Below, one piece after another: positions 61,938-64,000 of a stretch of 64,000 nucleotides of DNA. Positions within the stretch are counted from its first letter, which is position 1, and each line of letters starts with the position of its first letter. The notes below the pieces were generated by a model. That model was not told the origin of the DNA. It worked only from the letters and a program-made list of their open reading frames with translations, and did not search any database. Made by a program: the position numbers and the translations under genes. Origin of the DNA: Porticoccus sp950063125 (GTDB taxonomy: Bacteria > Pseudomonadota > Gammaproteobacteria > Pseudomonadales > Porticoccaceae); NCBI RefSeq assembly GCF_963973895.1, contig NZ_CAXBBF010000001.1. One strand, given 5' to 3'.

Positions 61938-64000
61938 ATGAAACTCTTAAAGAAGCTTCTTGGCAGTAAAAATGACCGTGAAATCAAAAAAATGTGGAAG
62001 ACTGTTCGTCAGATCAACGCATTTGAACCGATTCTTGTGGAGCTCACCGACGACCAGATAAAAGCCAAAACCACCGAGTTCAGACAACGTGTCAGCGAGA
62101 GGGAATCTCTCGACCAGCTGCTCCCGGAAGCCTTTGCCGTAGTGCGCGAGGCCGCCAGACGAACCCTCGGGCTGCGCCACTTCGATGTGCAGATGATCGG
62201 TGGTCTGACGCTGCATCAGGGACGCATTGCGGAAATGGGCACGGGTGAGGGTAAAACGCTGGTGGCGACCCTGCCGGCCTATCTCAACACCCTCGCTGGT
62301 GACGCCGTCCATGTGGTTACCGTGAACGAATACCTGGCCCGGCGGGATGCCGAATGGATGTCTCCGGTCTACGAATTTCTCGGTCTGAGTGTGGGCGCGA
62401 TTATGTCCCAGCAGTTGCCAGAGGACAAAAAACGGGCCTACCAGGCGGACATTACCTACGGTACCAATAACGAATTCGGCTTTGATTATCTGCGCGACAA
62501 TATGGTGCTGAGGCTCGATGACCGGGTTCAGCGGGGTCAGAATTTTGCCATCGTGGATGAAGTGGATTCCATCCTGATCGATGAAGCCAGGACGCCACTG
62601 ATCATCTCCGGTGCGGCACAGGACAGCTCGGCCCTGTACAAGCGCATGAACAGTATGATGCCGATGCTGAAGCCCCACAGCGATGAAGAACCCGGCGACT
62701 TCATTATCGATGAAAAAACCCGCCAGATAGAACTCACCGAAGAAGGCCACAAGAAAATAGAGTCATTGCTTGAAAGTGATGGCTTACTTCAGTCCGGTGA
62801 TAGCCTCTACAATGCATCCAACCTGGGCATGTTGCACCACGTGCAGTCCGCTCTCAAGGCGCACTACCTGTTCCACCGGGATGTCGAGTACATCATTCAG
62901 GAAGGCGAGGTCGTCCTGATCGATGAGCACACGGGGCGCACCATGTCGGGCCGGCGTCTCTCCGAGGGGTTGCACCAGGCCATCGAAGCGAAGGAAGGAG
63001 TGAAGATCAAGAGCGAGAGCCAGACACTGGCCTCCACTACCTTCCAGAATTACTTCCGTCTCTACGAAAAACTGGCGGGCATGACCGGTACCGCAGATAC
63101 TGAGGCCTACGAATTTCATCAGATTTACGGTTTGCCGGTGGTGGTCATACCCTCCAATAAACCGCTGGCCCGAAAAGACCTCAACGACCTGATCTACCTC
63201 TCCACCGAGGAAAAATACGATGCCGTGGTGGAAGATATCCGTGCCTGTATTGAAAAAAAGGCGCCGGTACTGGTGGGGACAGCTTCCATCGAAACCTCGG
63301 AGGCCATGGCGGCCCGCCTTCGGGAAGCGAAAATTCCCCACCAGGTTCTGAACGCCAAGCAGCATGAAAAAGAGGCGGTGATTATCGCCCAGGCGGGGCG
63401 ACCGGGCGCTGTCACCATTGCCACCAATATGGCGGGTCGCGGCACGGATATCGTGTTGGGGGGCAATCTGGAGGCCGAGATTGCTGAGCTGACTAATCCG
63501 GACGAGGCAAAAATTGCAGCAGTCAAAGAAGCCTGGCAGGAGCGTCACGATGCGGTCATTGCCGCCGGTGGTCTGCACATTCTCGGTACCGAGCGCCATG
63601 AATCCCGCCGTATTGACAATCAGTTGCGTGGTCGGGCCGGACGTCAGGGCGATCCCGGTGTTACCCGCTTCTATCTATCACTGGAAGACCAGTTGATGCG
63701 CCTGTTCGCCTCGGACCGGGTCAAGAACATGATGCGCGCCCTCGGTATGGAGAAAGGCGAAGCCATTGAGCACCGCATGGTGACCGGTGCCATTGAAAAG
63801 GCGCAGCGCAAGGTCGAAGGTCGCAACTTTGATATCCGGAAAAACCTGCTGGAATACGATGATGTTGCGAACGATCAGCGGCAGGTCATTTATCAGCAGC
63901 GCGAAGACCTGCTGTCGGCAGATCATATCGCCGATGTGATCACGAACATCATGGCCGATGTGGTCAATCAGGCGATCGACTATTTTGTGCCGCCCCAGAG
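61938..64000 (+). CDS. secA: Preprotein translocase ATPase SecA, 5' part
   Basis: SecA is the motor that pushes preproteins through SecYEG. The start is ATG 61938; the frame is open to the right edge and holds about 687 codons of an expected 900. Walker A MGTGEGKT is at residues 100-107; YGTNNEFGFDYLRDN, VDEVDSILIDEARTPL and the motif NMAGRGTDIVLGG follow. No arrest peptide gene of the SecM type is seen just upstream; the 77-bp gap holds only a weak GGA ribosome site. Confidence 0.98.
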   Translation, partial: MKLLKKLLGSKNDREIKKMWKTVRQINAFEPILVELTDDQIKAKTTEFRQRVSERESLDQLLPEAFAVVREAARRTLGLRHFDVQMIGGLTLHQGRIAEMGTGEGKTLVATLPAYLNTLAGDAVHVVTVNEYLARRDAEWMSPVYEFLGLSVGAIMSQQLPEDKKRAYQADITYGTNNEFGFDYLRDNMVLRLDDRVQRGQNFAIVDEVDSILIDEARTPLIISGAAQDSSALYKRMNSMMPMLKPHSDEEPGDFIIDEKTRQIELTEEGHKKIESLLESDGLLQSGDSLYNASNLGMLHHVQSALKAHYLFHRDVEYIIQEGEVVLIDEHTGRTMSGRRLSEGLHQAIEAKEGVKIKSESQTLASTTFQNYFRLYEKLAGMTGTADTEAYEFHQIYGLPVVVIPSNKPLARKDLNDLIYLSTEEKYDAVVEDIRACIEKKAPVLVGTASIETSEAMAARLREAKIPHQVLNAKQHEKEAVIIAQAGRPGAVTIATNMAGRGTDIVLGGNLEAEIAELTNPDEAKIAAVKEAWQERHDAVIAAGGLHILGTERHESRRIDNQLRGRAGRQGDPGVTRFYLSLEDQLMRLFASDRVKNMMRALGMEKGEAIEHRMVTGAIEKAQRKVEGRNFDIRKNLLEYDDVANDQRQVIYQQREDLLSADHIADVITNIMADVVNQAIDYFVPPQ

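Overview
The window is a gammaproteobacterial chromosome segment, dense in core genes. The gene order tRNA-free run murA-hisGDC-degS-zapG/zapE-rplM-rpsI-petABC-sspAB-dolP-diaA-yraN-lpoA/rsmI-rnpB-mraZ-dcw-lpxC-secA matches, from memory, the arrangement in Pseudomonas and related non-enteric marine lineages. Petrobactin, phage, transposase, CRISPR and tRNA genes are not seen. I would place the source among Pseudomonadales/Cellvibrionales-like marine bacteria, but the sequence alone does not fix the genus.

Layout. (1) 1-5844: end of a glutaredoxin gene, secB, then a leftward nitrogen block (glnA, a DUF4124 gene, ntrB, ntrC). glnA has a near-perfect sigma-54 promoter with NtrC sites placed about 109 and 140 bp upstream. 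(2) 5845-12400: thiI, an SLC13-type carrier with two RCK_C domains, a PAS-GGDEF diguanylate cyclase, and typA. (3) 12408-21857, all leftward: tag, darP, mgtE, the PTS-Ntr/envelope block npr-rapZ-ptsN-hpf-rpoN, and the LPS export/Kdo block lptB-lptA-lptC-kdsC-kdsD. (4) 22207-27517, rightward: mlaC, ibaG, murA, hisG, hisD, hisC. The mlaF, mlaE, mlaD and mlaB genes that normally sit beside mlaC are absent. (5) 27527-36846: degS, zapG, then zapE, rplM-rpsI, petA and a single reading frame fusing cytochrome b to cytochrome c1, sspA-sspB, and an inserted thiolase. (6) 36914-42029: dolP-diaA-yraN-lpoA leftward, rsmI rightward, and an orphan ParA-like ATPase leftward. (7) 42192-43098: RNase P RNA followed by a 12-C run, eight perfect 7-bp repeats, AT-rich inverted repeats, and the dcw promoter with three MraZ boxes. 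(8) 43099-64000: the full division/cell-wall cluster mraZ-rsmH-ftsL-ftsI-murE-murF-mraY-murD-ftsW-murG-murC-ddlB-ftsQ-ftsA-ftsZ, then lpxC, an M23 peptidase and the start of secA.

How it fits together. Sigma-54 (rpoN), its activator NtrC, the kinase NtrB, a sigma-54 target (glnA) and the PTS-Ntr phosphocarriers (npr, ptsN) all lie in one 16-kb stretch. The envelope theme is strong: peptidoglycan precursors (murA, murC-G, mraY, ddlB), septal synthesis (ftsI, ftsW, lpoA), LPS synthesis and export (kdsC, kdsD, lptA-C, lpxC), lipid transport (mlaC), envelope stress (degS) and outer-membrane upkeep (dolP).

I do not see a clearly new multi-gene system. The points most worth a second look are the orphan mlaC with a structured leader, the cytochrome b/c1 fusion, the heptamer repeat array beside rnpB, the orphan ParA-like gene, and an altered SxN motif in FtsI.
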